Source: JASLBX01 sp036374175
GTDB taxonomy: Bacteria; Actinomycetota; Actinomycetes; Jiangellales; Jiangellaceae
Direction of reading: 5' to 3'
Assembly: GCA_036374175.1 (NCBI GenBank)
Contig: DASUUH010000141.1
Coordinates: 1-64,000, forward strand
Length of the DNA stretch: 64,000 bases
Shown piece after piece: positions 1 to 8,875 of the stretch. Position 1 is the stretch's first letter, and every line of letters begins with the position of its first letter. The notes under the pieces are model-generated. The model ran no database searches. It was not told the DNA's origin and saw only the letters and a program-made list of their open reading frames with translations. The translations under genes and the position numbers were made by a program.

Positions 1-36
1 AAGTCCTAGACCCGCCGTCCCCCGGGCATCAACTCA

Positions 37-73
37 CACCCCTCTCTTCCGGGAAGGGAGGAAGGGAGGGGTG
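37..73. terminator. Inverted repeat downstream of the DUF1116 gene
   Basis: Two 14-base arms at 37-50 and 60-73 pair with one mismatch around a 9-base loop. The hairpin lies just past the stop codon of the leftward DUF1116 gene, so it is a plausible terminator for the fdrA-DUF1116 operon. There is no clear T-tract. The purine-rich stretch at 74-120 shows nothing else recognisable. Confidence 0.45.
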
Positions 74-120
74 GGCGGACGGGCGGTGGAGGCCGAGGAG
101 GAGGGGGTGGGTGGCCGAAG

Positions 121-1527
121 CTAGGGGAGCGGGGGCGCGGAGTCGGCCAGCGCGGCCAAGGCAGCGGTGAAGCATTCCATCGGCGGCTTCACCAGGCCGG
201 CCCCGACCTGGCCGGTGCCGGCCACCCGCCCGGCCATGCCGGTGTTGATCTGTGGCCGGATCCCGGTCCTGATCACCCGTGACACGTCGATACCGGTGGG
301 TGCGCCGCGGAACTCCAGGATGGGGAACGCGTACGCGGCGTTCTCGCCCAACGTGATCTCGTACATCAACTGTGAGGTCCGCAGCGCGTCCGGGACGCTG
401 CCGCCGACGAACCGGACGATCGCCGGCGCCGACGCCATCGCGAACCCGCCGAGCCCGATCGTCTCCATGATCGCCGAGTCGCCGATGTCAGGGTTGGCGT
501 CGTCCGGTCCAAAGTCGCCGAGGAAAAGCCCGTCCGGCACCTCGGCCGGCCCGGTGAACCAGTCATCGCCGGTGCCGGACACCCGGATACCGAAGTCGGT
601 GCCGTTGCGCGCCATCGTCGTGACGACCGTGCTGCCGTCGATGCCCTCGGCGGCCGCCGTCTGCAGCTTCGCCGCCGGCATCGCCAGGTTGAGGAAGAAG
701 TGGTCGTTGCTCGACACGAACCGCACCGCCTCGGCCACCTGCGAACTCGGCGCACCGCTGTCGATCAGGTCGGGCAGCAGATCTCGCAGCAGCATCAGCG
801 TACCGGCCCGGTTGCGGTTGTGACCCTCGTCGCCCATCTGCACCATCTGGGCCAGGATCGCCTTGATGTCGATCCGCCCGCGGCGGCGGACGGCCGTCTG
901 CAGCATCGGGCCGAGCACGTCGGTCATCCAACGCAGCCGTTCGATGACGTCGGGGGAGTAGGCGCCGTACCGAAGCACCTTGCCGAGGCCCTCGTTCAAT
1001 GAGCACCAGGACGTGCCGTCGTTGGGCTCGTCACGTAGCTCAAACATCCACATCGACGGCGAGACGATGCCGGCCATCGGCCCGACGGCGCCGTGGTGAT
1101 GGCACGGCTCCAACGTGATATCCGTGTCGTCGGCAAGCCGTTGCTCGGCTTGTTCGGCAGTGTCCGCCAGGCCCTCGTAGAGCATGGCGGCGATGAGCCC
1201 GCCGCGCATTGGTCCGGACGCACGGTCCCACGTCAGCGGGGGGCCGGCATGTAGGAAGTGGCCGGGTTCGAGCCCGAGCGCTTCGCGGGCCGGCCGGACG
1301 TCGACCAGCTCGGCCGTGGAGCGCAGCATCCGGTCGATCGCAGCGGCGTTCGCGTCGGCGCGCCGGGGATCGGCCGCCACCCGGGCGAGCTGGTCCTCGG
1401 TGCCAGGCGATGGCGGCCGCCACTCGACGGGGGTCGTCGAGACGGCCTGTGCGGCCAACGCGTCGGTGAACAGGTCAACGCCGGTGGCGACAACCCGCGG
1501 CTCGCCCCTGAGCAGCTCGTCCGTCAT
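121..1527 (-). CDS. DUF1116 family protein (YlbE/AllG-like)
   Basis: The 468-residue protein resembles the DUF1116 family, whose E. coli member YlbE is encoded next to FdrA. The fdrA/ylbE/ylbF group has been linked to oxamate carbamoyltransferase activity in allantoin use. A His-rich stretch (EPCHHHGAVGPMAGI, about residues 140-154) and the segment METIGLGGFAMASAPAIVRF (about 355-375) are the parts that look conserved. The start codon overlaps the FdrA stop (ATGA), so the two are translationally coupled. With carbamate kinase at 15.7 kb, I infer a role in transferring a carbamoyl group to phosphate. No DUF2877 (YlbF/AllH) partner is visible in the window. Family assignment is good; the substrate is inferred. 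Confidence 0.82.
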   Translation of the reverse strand: MTDELLRGEPRVVATGVDLFTDALAAQAVSTTPVEWRPPSPGTEDQLARVAADPRRADANAAAIDRMLRSTAELVDVRPAREALGLEPGHFLHAGPPLTWDRASGPMRGGLIAAMLYEGLADTAEQAEQRLADDTDITLEPCHHHGAVGPMAGIVSPSMWMFELRDEPNDGTSWCSLNEGLGKVLRYGAYSPDVIERLRWMTDVLGPMLQTAVRRRGRIDIKAILAQMVQMGDEGHNRNRAGTLMLLRDLLPDLIDSGAPSSQVAEAVRFVSSNDHFFLNLAMPAAKLQTAAAEGIDGSTVVTTMARNGTDFGIRVSGTGDDWFTGPAEVPDGLFLGDFGPDDANPDIGDSAIMETIGLGGFAMASAPAIVRFVGGSVPDALRTSQLMYEITLGENAAYAFPILEFRGAPTGIDVSRVIRTGIRPQINTGMAGRVAGTGQVGAGLVKPPMECFTAALAALADSAPPLP

Positions 1528-3029
1528 TGGACTTCCTCCGCGAGTTCGACGGCTTTGCGGGCGGCGTGGGCGTTGGACAGGTGGACCGACGCGCCTGCGT
1601 CGCGCAATGCCACCGCCTGCCGCTCGAGTCCCTGCGGGTCGCCGGCCGTCCCGATCAGCGAGATCACGACCGCAACTTCGCGCCCGTCGGCGGCGGCCGT
1701 GGCGTGTGCGTCCTTGATCGCGGGGACGAGATCGGCCGCCGGATCGGGGTGGGCACCATGCCCGAGGACGACGTCGAGCAGCAGCACACCACAGTCCGGG
1801 TCGCGGGCTTCCTGGGCCATCCGCTCGACGCGCAGCGTGCTGTCGATCATCGGATGTGGCCGCGCTCGGGTGAACTGGTCATCGCCGAAGTCGATCATGA
1901 TGTGCCCGAAACGCCGGACCTCGTTGCCGGACCACATTTCGGCGATGAAACCCCACTCCGGCCGAAGCGGAATGTTCGAGTGGACCGGACCCACGGCCTG
2001 GCTCGCGATCAACATTGCCTCTTCGCAGAGCGTTCCGCCGGAGAACAGGCCGCGGATGTACGGATACCGCCCGGTGCGCATCTGCGGAGCGAGCCACCAC
2101 CGCGGCTCCTCCCACGGCCGGCCGGCGGCGGCGACGGCGGCTTCCGCGGCGGACGTCAGGTCTGCCTCGCCCCGGCCCAGCAGATGCACGATCACCGGCT
2201 TGCCGACCTCGCGGGCTCGTGCCGCGACGGCGTCGGCTACGTCCGGCGCCGGGGGTTTGCCGATCACCACGATCACCTCGGTCGCGTCGTCTGCGGCGAG
2301 CATCTCGATTGCTGCGAGCGTGCTACGTCCGCCCACCGCTTCGGACATGTCGCGGCTGCCCACGCCGAGGCAGTGGCTGACGCCCACACCCGCCCCGTCC
2401 AGCAGGCTCATCAGCTGCTGTGCGCCTGTGCCAGAGGCGGCGACGATACCCACGGGCCCGGGCCGGACGACGTCTGCAAAGCCCAGCCCGACCCCGCTCA
2501 CCACCGCGGTGCCGCAGTCCGGACCCATCACGAGCAGCCCGCGCTTAGCGGCCTCGTCTTTGAGCCGAACCTCGTGCTCAACAGGCACGTTATCCGAGAA
2601 CACCATCACCGATCGCCCGGCCTCCAGCGCATCCATGGCTTCGACGAACGCGAACTGACCTGGCGTAGAGATCAGCGCGATGTCGGCGCCGGAGCGCTGC
2701 ATTGCCGACGCCGTCGTCCGCGGGGCGGGAGCATCGCCGAAACCCGCTGGCTCGGCCGCAACCCGCCTGGTCAGCGCCGATTCGACGAACGCCAATGCTG
2801 CGCCGACCGCGTCGTCGTCAGCGGCCTCGATGGCGATGAGCAGGTCCGTCGGCGATGCGCCGGACGGGGCCGCGAAGCCCATGCCGGCGAGCAGGTCTAG
2901 ATTCAGCTCGGTGGCCATCGCGACAAGTGCCGAACTCACCCCATCGACGGCCGCCGCATCGCGGCTGACCTGCATGAGGGCGACCGAGTCGAGGTACACG
3001 CCGCTGCGGACGTCCAGGTGCCTGGGCAT
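1524..3029 (-). CDS. fdrA: FdrA family protein (succinyl-CoA-synthetase-like fold)
   Basis: This 501-residue FdrA homologue is related to the alpha and beta subunits of succinyl-CoA synthetase. It shows the FdrA signature MGPDCGTAVVSGVGLGFADV (about residues 168-187), a Gly-rich GIVAASGTGAQQ segment, and GVGSRDMSEAVGG, where family members usually have GVGGRDL. In E. coli FdrA works with YlbE and YlbF and a carbamate kinase in allantoin/oxalurate breakdown. Here it is the first gene of a two-gene leftward operon that diverges from the molybdenum hydroxylase genes. No Shine-Dalgarno precedes the ATG, but a TAGAGT box ends 6 nt upstream, so the mRNA may be leaderless. I infer that it phosphorolyses a ureido compound to carbamoyl phosphate. 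Confidence 0.85.
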   Translation of the reverse strand: MPRHLDVRSGVYLDSVALMQVSRDAAAVDGVSSALVAMATELNLDLLAGMGFAAPSGASPTDLLIAIEAADDDAVGAALAFVESALTRRVAAEPAGFGDAPAPRTTASAMQRSGADIALISTPGQFAFVEAMDALEAGRSVMVFSDNVPVEHEVRLKDEAAKRGLLVMGPDCGTAVVSGVGLGFADVVRPGPVGIVAASGTGAQQLMSLLDGAGVGVSHCLGVGSRDMSEAVGGRSTLAAIEMLAADDATEVIVVIGKPPAPDVADAVAARAREVGKPVIVHLLGRGEADLTSAAEAAVAAAGRPWEEPRWWLAPQMRTGRYPYIRGLFSGGTLCEEAMLIASQAVGPVHSNIPLRPEWGFIAEMWSGNEVRRFGHIMIDFGDDQFTRARPHPMIDSTLRVERMAQEARDPDCGVLLLDVVLGHGAHPDPAADLVPAIKDAHATAAADGREVAVVISLIGTAGDPQGLERQAVALRDAGASVHLSNAHAARKAVELAEEVQ

Positions 3030-3035
3030 AGGGAG

Positions 3036-3041
3036 ACTCTA
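3036..3041 (-). promoter_or_regulatory. Candidate leaderless -10 element of fdrA
   Basis: TAGAGT (on the minus strand) ends 6 nt before the fdrA ATG and no ribosome binding site is present, the usual layout of a leaderless actinobacterial transcript. No good -35 is visible at 17-18 nt; the first operator palindrome lies about 20 nt further upstream. Confidence 0.4.
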
Positions 3042-3061
3042 CGGGCGGCCCCCTATTCGAG

Positions 3062-3077
3062 TTGTCCGGCCGGACAA
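3062..3077. promoter_or_regulatory. Palindromic operator candidate, copy 1
   Basis: TTGTCCGGCCGGACAA is a perfect 16-base palindrome in the divergent fdrA/molybdenum-hydroxylase promoter region. A second copy differing only in its last base begins 39 bp away. Paired palindromes in a 148-bp divergent region are typical of a dimeric transcription factor. No regulator gene is adjacent in this window. Confidence 0.7.
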
Positions 3078-3100
3078 GTTGCGGTCCAGCGGCGATCCGG

Positions 3101-3116
3101 TTGTCCGGCCGGACAC
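3101..3116. promoter_or_regulatory. Palindromic operator candidate, copy 2
   Basis: TTGTCCGGCCGGACAC matches copy 1 at 15 of 16 positions. The centre-to-centre distance is 39 bp, close to four helical turns, so both sites would lie on nearly the same face of the DNA. It ends 25 bp before the TTGACA box of the rightward operon, a position that suits an activator. Confidence 0.68.
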
Positions 3117-3141
3117 GCGGGAGTGGCCTGCGGGGGTCTCT

Positions 3142-3172
3142 TTGACAGCGGCGCCGCGGCAGGCAGGATACT
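3142..3172 (+). promoter_or_regulatory. Candidate housekeeping promoter of the rightward operon
   Basis: A perfect TTGACA at 3142-3147 is followed 18-19 bp later by GGATACT, which ends 5 nt before the ATG at 3178. This predicts a leaderless or nearly leaderless transcript for the FAD-subunit gene, which has no recognisable Shine-Dalgarno. Confidence 0.5.
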
Positions 3173-3177
3173 GACGC

Positions 3178-4053
3178 ATGAAACCGCCCCCGTTCGTCTA
3201 CCACCGGCCGCGGGATGTCGACGAGGCGCTCGACACGCTGGCCGAGATCGGATCAGACGGCAAGATCCTCGCCGGCGGACAGAGCCTGGTGCCCCTGATG
3301 TCGATGCGGCTGGCCGCGCCGGCACACCTGATCGACATCAACCGGCTGTCCGAGCTGGCCGGCATCCGAACCGGCCACGATGGGGTCGAGGTCGGCGCCA
3401 TTGTCCGCCATGCCCAACTCGAGCGGGACGATGCGGCGTTCGCCACTCAGCCACTGCTTCGCCAGGCGCTGCAATTCGTCGCGCACCCGACCGTCCGCAA
3501 CCGTGGGACGAGCGTCGGCAGCCTCGCGCACGCCGACCCGGCCGGCGAGCTGACCGCCGTGCTCGCGCTGCTCGGCGGCAGGATGACGCTGCGCAGCACC
3601 GATGGCGAGCGGACCGTCGCAGCCGCTGATTTCTTCCTCGGGCCACTTGAATCGGCCGTCAAACCGACCGATCTGGCAACCAGCGCGTTTTTCCCCGCGC
3701 TCGCTCCGCGAACCGGCGCGGCCTGGACGGAGGTCTCCCGGCGGAACGGCGACTACGCGATATGCGGCGTCGGTGCGCTGGTCACTCTGGACGACGATCG
3801 CCGAGTCGCCAGCGCCAAAGTTGGTCTGATCTCGGTTGGGCCGACGCCGGTGGTGGCCGACCTCAGCGAACCGTTGACCGGCCAACCGGCGGACGCTGCT
3901 GTGTTCGACGAGGCAGCGCAGCTCATCCAAGACACACTCGACCCGGAGCCCGACATTCACGCCACCGCGGAGTACCGTCGCCATCTCGCCGGTGTTCTGA
4001 CCGCACGGGCGCTGCTCGAGGCCACCAACCGGGCCGTGGAGGCGACAAAATGA
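3178..4053 (+). CDS. Molybdenum hydroxylase FAD-binding subunit (CoxM/XdhB-like)
   Basis: This 291-residue protein is the medium, FAD-binding subunit of a xanthine-dehydrogenase-type hydroxylase and passes electrons from the iron-sulfur subunit to an acceptor. The FAD loop ILAGGQSLVPLMSMRL (about residues 31-46) and the second FAD motif TVRNRGTSVGSLAHADPAGE (about 105-124) are present, and the length matches CoxM proteins. It opens a tightly coupled operon, overlapping the 2Fe-2S subunit gene by 4 bp. Substrate cannot be read from this subunit; the neighbourhood points to an N-heterocycle such as uracil, thymine or a purine. Confidence 0.92.
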   Translation: MKPPPFVYHRPRDVDEALDTLAEIGSDGKILAGGQSLVPLMSMRLAAPAHLIDINRLSELAGIRTGHDGVEVGAIVRHAQLERDDAAFATQPLLRQALQFVAHPTVRNRGTSVGSLAHADPAGELTAVLALLGGRMTLRSTDGERTVAAADFFLGPLESAVKPTDLATSAFFPALAPRTGAAWTEVSRRNGDYAICGVGALVTLDDDRRVASAKVGLISVGPTPVVADLSEPLTGQPADAAVFDEAAQLIQDTLDPEPDIHATAEYRRHLAGVLTARALLEATNRAVEATK

Positions 4054-4544
4054 CCGAGTTGCATACCGTGGAGCTGACCGTCAACGGCGTCCCGCGAGCA
4101 GCGAACGTCCCTGCGCGGCGGCTGCTCTCCGACTTTCTCCGCCACGACCTGGGCCTGACGGGGACGCACGTCGGGTGCGAGCACGGGGTCTGCGGTGCGT
4201 GCACCGTGCTGGTGGAGGGCGCCCCCATGCGGTCGTGCCTGTTGTTCGCGGTCAGTGTCGACGGTGCGTCGATCACCACTGTCGAAGGCTGCACCGGGCC
4301 GGGCGGCGAGCTTGGCCCGGTCCAGCAAGCGTTCCTGGACTGCCACGGGCTGCAATGCGGGTTCTGCACGCCGGGATTCGTCACCACGATCACCGCCTAC
4401 CTGGACGAGAACCCGAACCCCACGCAGGACGAAGCCCGGCACGCCATCGCCGGCAACCTGTGCCGCTGCACCGGCTACCAGAACATCGTCGCGTCAGTAC
4501 TCCGGGCCGCCGAAATCCGGCGCGAAGCCGGGGTGAAGACGTGA
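4050..4544 (+). CDS. Molybdenum hydroxylase 2Fe-2S subunit (CoxS/XdhC-like)
   Basis: This 164-residue small subunit carries two [2Fe-2S] clusters. The plant-ferredoxin-type motif CEHGVCGACTV (about residues 43-53) and the C-terminal cluster ligands CGFCTPG and CRCTGY are all visible. The start is the ATG overlapping the upstream stop as ATGA; a longer reading frame upstream is an artefact of the GC-rich coding sequence. It overlaps the large-subunit gene by 4 bp. It relays electrons from the molybdenum site to FAD. Confidence 0.93.
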   Translation: MTELHTVELTVNGVPRAANVPARRLLSDFLRHDLGLTGTHVGCEHGVCGACTVLVEGAPMRSCLLFAVSVDGASITTVEGCTGPGGELGPVQQAFLDCHGLQCGFCTPGFVTTITAYLDENPNPTQDEARHAIAGNLCRCTGYQNIVASVLRAAEIRREAGVKT

Positions 4545-6931
4545 GTACCCGAACCCTCGGTGAACCGATCGCCCGCCGGGAAGACCCGCGACTGCTGACC
4601 GGACGCGGCCGGTACGTCGACGACATCGGCCAGGGCGCGCTTGAGGTGGCTTTCGTCCGCAGCCCGCACGCCCACGCTCGGATCGTCGACATCGACGTGT
4701 CCGGGGCGTTGGACGTCGACGGGCTGGTCGCCATCTACACCTACGAGGACCTGGACGGGCGGGTGGCCGAGCCGCTGCCGATCCTTATTCCGCACCCGGC
4801 GCTGACCCACGGCCGTGCCCAACACGTACTGGCCAAGGACGAGATCAACTACGTCGGTGAGGCGGTGGTCATGGTGGTCGCCGCCGACCGGTACGTCGCC
4901 GAGGACGCAGCTTCGCTGATCCGGGTCGAGTACGAGCCACTCCCACCCGTCGTCGGTATCGAGGCCGCCCGCCAGGCCGAGCATCTGGTCCACGACGACG
5001 TCCCCGGCAATGTGGCCGCCAACATGGTCCAGGAGCGCGGTGATGCCCGCGCCGCAATCGCGGCCGCCCCGCACGTCATCGAACTGGATCTAGCCATCGA
5101 GCGCAGTGCGTCGACGCCTCTGGAAGGCAAAGGGGTCTACGCCCGCTGGGACGCCGACGACGCGAGCCTGCGGGTCTATTCGGCGACTCAGGCATCGACG
5201 AGCGTCCGGTCGGCTATCGCGGCCAAGCTCGGCCTGCCGCCCGATCGGGTCGAAGTCATCGCGCCGGACGTCGGAGGCGGCTTCGGCGTAAAGATCGTCC
5301 ATCCCTGGCCGGAGGAGATCCTCGTTCCTTGGGCCGCGATCCGGCTCGGCCGTGAAGTGAAGTGGACCGAAGACCGCCGCGAGCACTTCGTCTCCGCCGC
5401 CCACGAGCGGGGTCAACTGCAGCACATCACCGCCGGCTTCGACGACGATGGCCGGTTGCTGGGACTGGACGTGCACATCTGGCACGACAACGGCGCGTAC
5501 ACGCCGTACGGCATCGTCGTCCCCATCGTCACGTCGACCCAGTTGCTCGGGCCGTACAAGCCGGGTGCCTACCGGGTGGAGTTCGACAGCCTCTACACCA
5601 ACACCGTGATCGTCACGCCGTACCGCGGCGCGGGGCGACCGCAGGGCTGCTTCGCCATGGAACGCACGATGGACGCCATCGCGGCCCGGCTCGGCCTGGA
5701 CCGCGCGGAGGTCCGGGAGCGCAACTTCATTCAGCCCGACGAGATGCCCTACGACCACGGGCTGATCTTCCAGGACGGCCGCCCGCTGATCTACGACTCC
5801 GGCGACTACCCTGCCACTCTCGCCAAGGTCAAGAAGCTTGTCGGGTGGGATGAGTTCGAGGCGTACCGCGCCCAGGCACTGGCGGACGGCCGGCGCGTCG
5901 GGATCGGGCTGGCCTGCTACGTCGAAGGCACCGGTGTCGGCCCGTACGAAGGCGGCTGGGTCAAGGTCGAGACGGACGGGACTGTCGTCGTGGCCACCGG
6001 ACTGACGACTCAGGGCCAGGGACACCAGACGGCGTTCGCCCAGGTCGTGGCGTCCGAGCTGGGTGTTCCGGTCGAGCAGGTGACGGTGGTGACGGGCGAC
6101 ACCAGGCGGTTCCGGTACGCCGTCGGGACGTTCGCCTCGCGAGCCGCCGTGATGAGTGGGAACGCGGTGGCGATGGCGGCCCGAAAAGTCCGCCAGAAGG
6201 CGCTGCGGATCGCCGCCGAGGCGCTCGAAGCCGATCCGGGCGATCTGGAGATCGTCGACGGCGTGGTGCAGGTCAAGGGCGCTCCGGGCGCGACGATCCC
6301 GCTCTCCACGGTGGCCGTGCTGTCGAACCCGCTGCGGTACGCCTTCGACGAGGAGACCAAGCGCGCTACCCAGTTCGCCACCGTGGCCGATCCGGACAAG
6401 CCGCCGGTGGCCGAAGGTGACGAACCGGGTTTGGAGGCGACCGGTTACTACTCGCCGCCGCGATCGACGTTCGCCAACGGCATGCACGCGGCCATCGTGG
6501 AGACCGATCCGGACACAGCGGAGATCAAGATCCTGCGGTACTGCGTCGTGCACGACTGCGGCACTTTGATCAACCCGCGGATCGTCGAGGGCCAGATCCA
6601 CGGCGGAGTTGCGCAGGGCGTCGGGGGAGCTCTGTACGAGCGGATGGTCTATGACGACAGCGGGCAGTTGGTCAACGCGTCGTTCATGGACTTCTTGATG
6701 CCCTACGCCACAGAGGTGCCGGTCGTCGAAACCGACCACCTGGAGACACCCTCGCCGCTGAATCCGCTCGGCATCAAAGGTGCCGGTGAGGCGGGCGTCA
6801 TCCCAGGAGCCGCCGTGCTGGCGGCCGCGATCGAGGATGCCGAGGGGATTCCCATCACACGGATGCCGATCAGCCCGTCCGAGCTGTATCAGCTGCGACA
6901 GGGTCACGCTGCACAGGAGGAGCGCCCATGA
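4541..6931 (+). CDS. Molybdenum hydroxylase large subunit (XdhA/CoxL-like)
   Basis: This 796-residue catalytic subunit binds molybdopterin cytosine dinucleotide and hydroxylates its substrate with water-derived oxygen. It starts at a GTG overlapping the previous stop. Visible motifs are GEPIARREDPRLLTGRGRYV at the N terminus, DVGGGFGVK, TPYRGAGRPQGCF, TTQGQGHQTAFAQV, and GAGEAGVIPGA near the C terminus, whose Glu is the catalytic base in the family. The aerobic CO dehydrogenase loop VAYRCSFR is replaced by TPYRGAGRP, so it is not a CO dehydrogenase. Next to deaminase, barbiturase-family and amidase genes, a uracil/thymine (barbiturate-forming) or related heterocycle dehydrogenase is the best inference. 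Confidence 0.9.
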   Translation: MSTRTLGEPIARREDPRLLTGRGRYVDDIGQGALEVAFVRSPHAHARIVDIDVSGALDVDGLVAIYTYEDLDGRVAEPLPILIPHPALTHGRAQHVLAKDEINYVGEAVVMVVAADRYVAEDAASLIRVEYEPLPPVVGIEAARQAEHLVHDDVPGNVAANMVQERGDARAAIAAAPHVIELDLAIERSASTPLEGKGVYARWDADDASLRVYSATQASTSVRSAIAAKLGLPPDRVEVIAPDVGGGFGVKIVHPWPEEILVPWAAIRLGREVKWTEDRREHFVSAAHERGQLQHITAGFDDDGRLLGLDVHIWHDNGAYTPYGIVVPIVTSTQLLGPYKPGAYRVEFDSLYTNTVIVTPYRGAGRPQGCFAMERTMDAIAARLGLDRAEVRERNFIQPDEMPYDHGLIFQDGRPLIYDSGDYPATLAKVKKLVGWDEFEAYRAQALADGRRVGIGLACYVEGTGVGPYEGGWVKVETDGTVVVATGLTTQGQGHQTAFAQVVASELGVPVEQVTVVTGDTRRFRYAVGTFASRAAVMSGNAVAMAARKVRQKALRIAAEALEADPGDLEIVDGVVQVKGAPGATIPLSTVAVLSNPLRYAFDEETKRATQFATVADPDKPPVAEGDEPGLEATGYYSPPRSTFANGMHAAIVETDPDTAEIKILRYCVVHDCGTLINPRIVEGQIHGGVAQGVGGALYERMVYDDSGQLVNASFMDFLMPYATEVPVVETDHLETPSPLNPLGIKGAGEAGVIPGAAVLAAAIEDAEGIPITRMPISPSELYQLRQGHAAQEERP

Positions 6932-7578
6932 AGGTCACCGGATCGGCCGTGCTCAACGCCCCGCGCGATCGGGTGTGGACGGCGTTGATCGATCCTGAAG
7001 TGCTGGTCCGGACCATTCCCGGCTGCCAGCAGCTCGAGCAGGTCGCGCCGGACTTCTACCGGGCGACGGTCAACGCCGGGGTGGCGTCGATCAAGGGGGT
7101 GTACTCCGGAGAGGTGAAGCTGACCGACCAGGTCGAGCCTGAGTCGTTGGTCTTGCACGCCGGCGGAGCAGGCGCGCCCGGGACGGTCTCCGCGGACGTC
7201 CAGGTCCGGCTCGCTGAGGTCGACGGCGGTTCCACCCGGGTGGACTACGACGCCGACGCCGTGGTGGGCGGGATGATTGCTGGGGTCGGGCAGCGGATGC
7301 TCGCGAGCGTGGCAAAGCGGACGGCCGGAGAGTTCTTCGCAGCGGTCGACGATGTGCTGGTCGGCCGGACGGAACTGGCCGCGCCGGCCGCTGCTATCCC
7401 TGGAGTGACCGGTGAGCCGATCGCGCTGGCCGGCCGGCCCGAGGGTGAGCGGCCCATTTACACCGCCCCGCCGCGACAGCGCCCGACGGCGCCGGTCGCA
7501 ACCGTCCTGGGCGCGGCGGTGCTGGGCGCGTTGATCGCACTTGCCGGCGTCATTGTCGGCTGGCTTATCGCTCGTTAG
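6928..7578 (+). CDS. CoxG-like SRPBCC protein with C-terminal membrane anchor
   Basis: This 216-residue protein opens with the CoxG pattern (MKVTGSAVLNAPRDRVWTAL) of the SRPBCC/START-like fold over about residues 1-150. A low-complexity Pro/Arg linker follows, then one C-terminal hydrophobic helix (about residues 190-213) ending LIAR. CoxG of aerobic CO dehydrogenase clusters tethers the hydroxylase to the membrane so electrons can enter the respiratory chain; the same role is likely here. It overlaps the large-subunit stop by 4 bp. Confidence 0.86.
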   Translation: MKVTGSAVLNAPRDRVWTALIDPEVLVRTIPGCQQLEQVAPDFYRATVNAGVASIKGVYSGEVKLTDQVEPESLVLHAGGAGAPGTVSADVQVRLAEVDGGSTRVDYDADAVVGGMIAGVGQRMLASVAKRTAGEFFAAVDDVLVGRTELAAPAAAIPGVTGEPIALAGRPEGERPIYTAPPRQRPTAPVATVLGAAVLGALIALAGVIVGWLIAR

Positions 7579-7586
7579 GGTTGCGA

Positions 7587-8870
7587 ATGGATGACCTCGT
7601 CGGTCAGCCGGTGACCGAACTGGCCGAGCTGCTCCTAACCGGCCGGTTAGGCGTTGAGGAGTTGGCCACCGCGTGCCTGGACGCGATCGCGGCGCGCGAG
7701 CAGGAGCTGCGGGCATGGGTGACGATCGACCGGGACGCCGTGCTGGCTCAAGCCCGGAAGCTCGACGCGGTCGACGCGGCGGACCGAGGGCCGCTGCACG
7801 GCATTCCGGTCGGCGTCAAGGACATCATCGACACCGCCGATCTGCCGACTGAATACGGCTCGCGCATCTACGCGGGTCACCGTCCGAGCTTGGACGCCGA
7901 GGTGGTCGCCGGCCTGCGAGTTGCCGGCGCTCTGGTCGTCGGCAAGACGGTGACCACCGAGTTCGCCCTGTTCACCGCTGGCCCGACGACGAACCCACAC
8001 GATCCGTCGCGCACGCCGGGCGGATCCTCCAGCGGTTCGGCCGCGGCCGTCGGGGCGGCCACCATCCCGCTCGCGATCGGCACTCAGACCGCGGGGTCGG
8101 TCGTCCGTCCGGCGTCGTTCTGCGGTGTCGTCGGCGTGAAGCCGACGTTCGGCGCGCTTCCCACGACCGGAGTGAAGCCGTGCAGCCCCACGCTCGACAC
8201 GGTGGGGATCTTCACCCGCGACATCTCAGGCGCGGCGTACGCGTTGAATGCTCTGACCGGAGGTGTGGTGCCGCGGTCAGTGGACCGTGAGCCGGTGCGG
8301 GTCGGGTTCGCTCGAACTCAGGAGTGGTCCCGGATTCCTCAGGACACCAGATCGTTGGTCGAACGGGCCGTCGAGCAGATAACGGCAGAACTCGAGGTGG
8401 TGGAGGTCGGTTTGCCGTTCGCCGGGCTGGTCGAGGCGCAGACGGTCATCATGCAGGTGGAGGCGACGTCAGCGTTGTCTGCCGAGCGGACGCGTCACGC
8501 CGATCAGCTGAGCCCGGCCCTGCAGAAAGTCCTCCGCGCGGGCGACCACGTCGTCTGGGCGTACGAGGCCGCCCTAACCCACGTCGAGCGGTGCCGCGGC
8601 CGTCTGGGAGAAGTCTTCGATGGCGTGGACGTGCTGCTCGCGCCGAGTGTGCTCGGTGAAGCCCCGCCGCTTGAGGAGGGCACTGGCGATCCGTTGCTCT
8701 GCCGAACCTGGACGGCGCTAGGGACGCCGGCGGTGTCCGTTCCGGGGCTTACCGGCCCGGCTGGGCTGCCCCTCGGTATCCAGATGATCGCGCCACCCGG
8801 CAAGGACGGCCTTGCGCTGGCGGGCGCGCGCCAGGTCGGCACGATCATCGCGGCACTGGCGGGGGAGTAG
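7587..8870 (+). CDS. Amidase-signature family hydrolase
   Basis: The 427-residue amidase-signature enzyme has the Ser-cisSer-Lys triad: Lys in HGIPVGVKDIIDT (about residue 77), the cis-Ser in GGSSSGSAAAVGA, and the nucleophilic Ser in GTQTAGSVVRPASF (about 165-178). I use the ATG at 7587; an in-frame TTG lies 6 nt upstream. It sits 8 bp after the CoxG gene and 5 bp before the amidohydrolase gene. In the classical oxidative pyrimidine pathway ureidomalonase acts after barbiturase. Here the amidase could be that enzyme or hydrolyse malonamate. Family assignment is firm; substrate is inference. Confidence 0.88.
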   Translation: MDDLVGQPVTELAELLLTGRLGVEELATACLDAIAAREQELRAWVTIDRDAVLAQARKLDAVDAADRGPLHGIPVGVKDIIDTADLPTEYGSRIYAGHRPSLDAEVVAGLRVAGALVVGKTVTTEFALFTAGPTTNPHDPSRTPGGSSSGSAAAVGAATIPLAIGTQTAGSVVRPASFCGVVGVKPTFGALPTTGVKPCSPTLDTVGIFTRDISGAAYALNALTGGVVPRSVDREPVRVGFARTQEWSRIPQDTRSLVERAVEQITAELEVVEVGLPFAGLVEAQTVIMQVEATSALSAERTRHADQLSPALQKVLRAGDHVVWAYEAALTHVERCRGRLGEVFDGVDVLLAPSVLGEAPPLEEGTGDPLLCRTWTALGTPAVSVPGLTGPAGLPLGIQMIAPPGKDGLALAGARQVGTIIAALAGE

Positions 8871-8875
8871 CCGAT

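Noticed and set aside
5090..6907. A 605-codon minus-strand open frame inside the hydroxylase large-subunit gene.
   Set aside because: GC-rich shadow frame with high His/Arg content and no domain; the plus-strand gene has all catalytic motifs.
4541..6931. Reading the hydroxylase as aerobic carbon monoxide dehydrogenase because CoxM/S/L/G-like genes are in order.
   Set aside because: The large subunit lacks the VAYRCSFR active-site loop and has TPYRGAGRPQG instead, as in xanthine-dehydrogenase-type enzymes.
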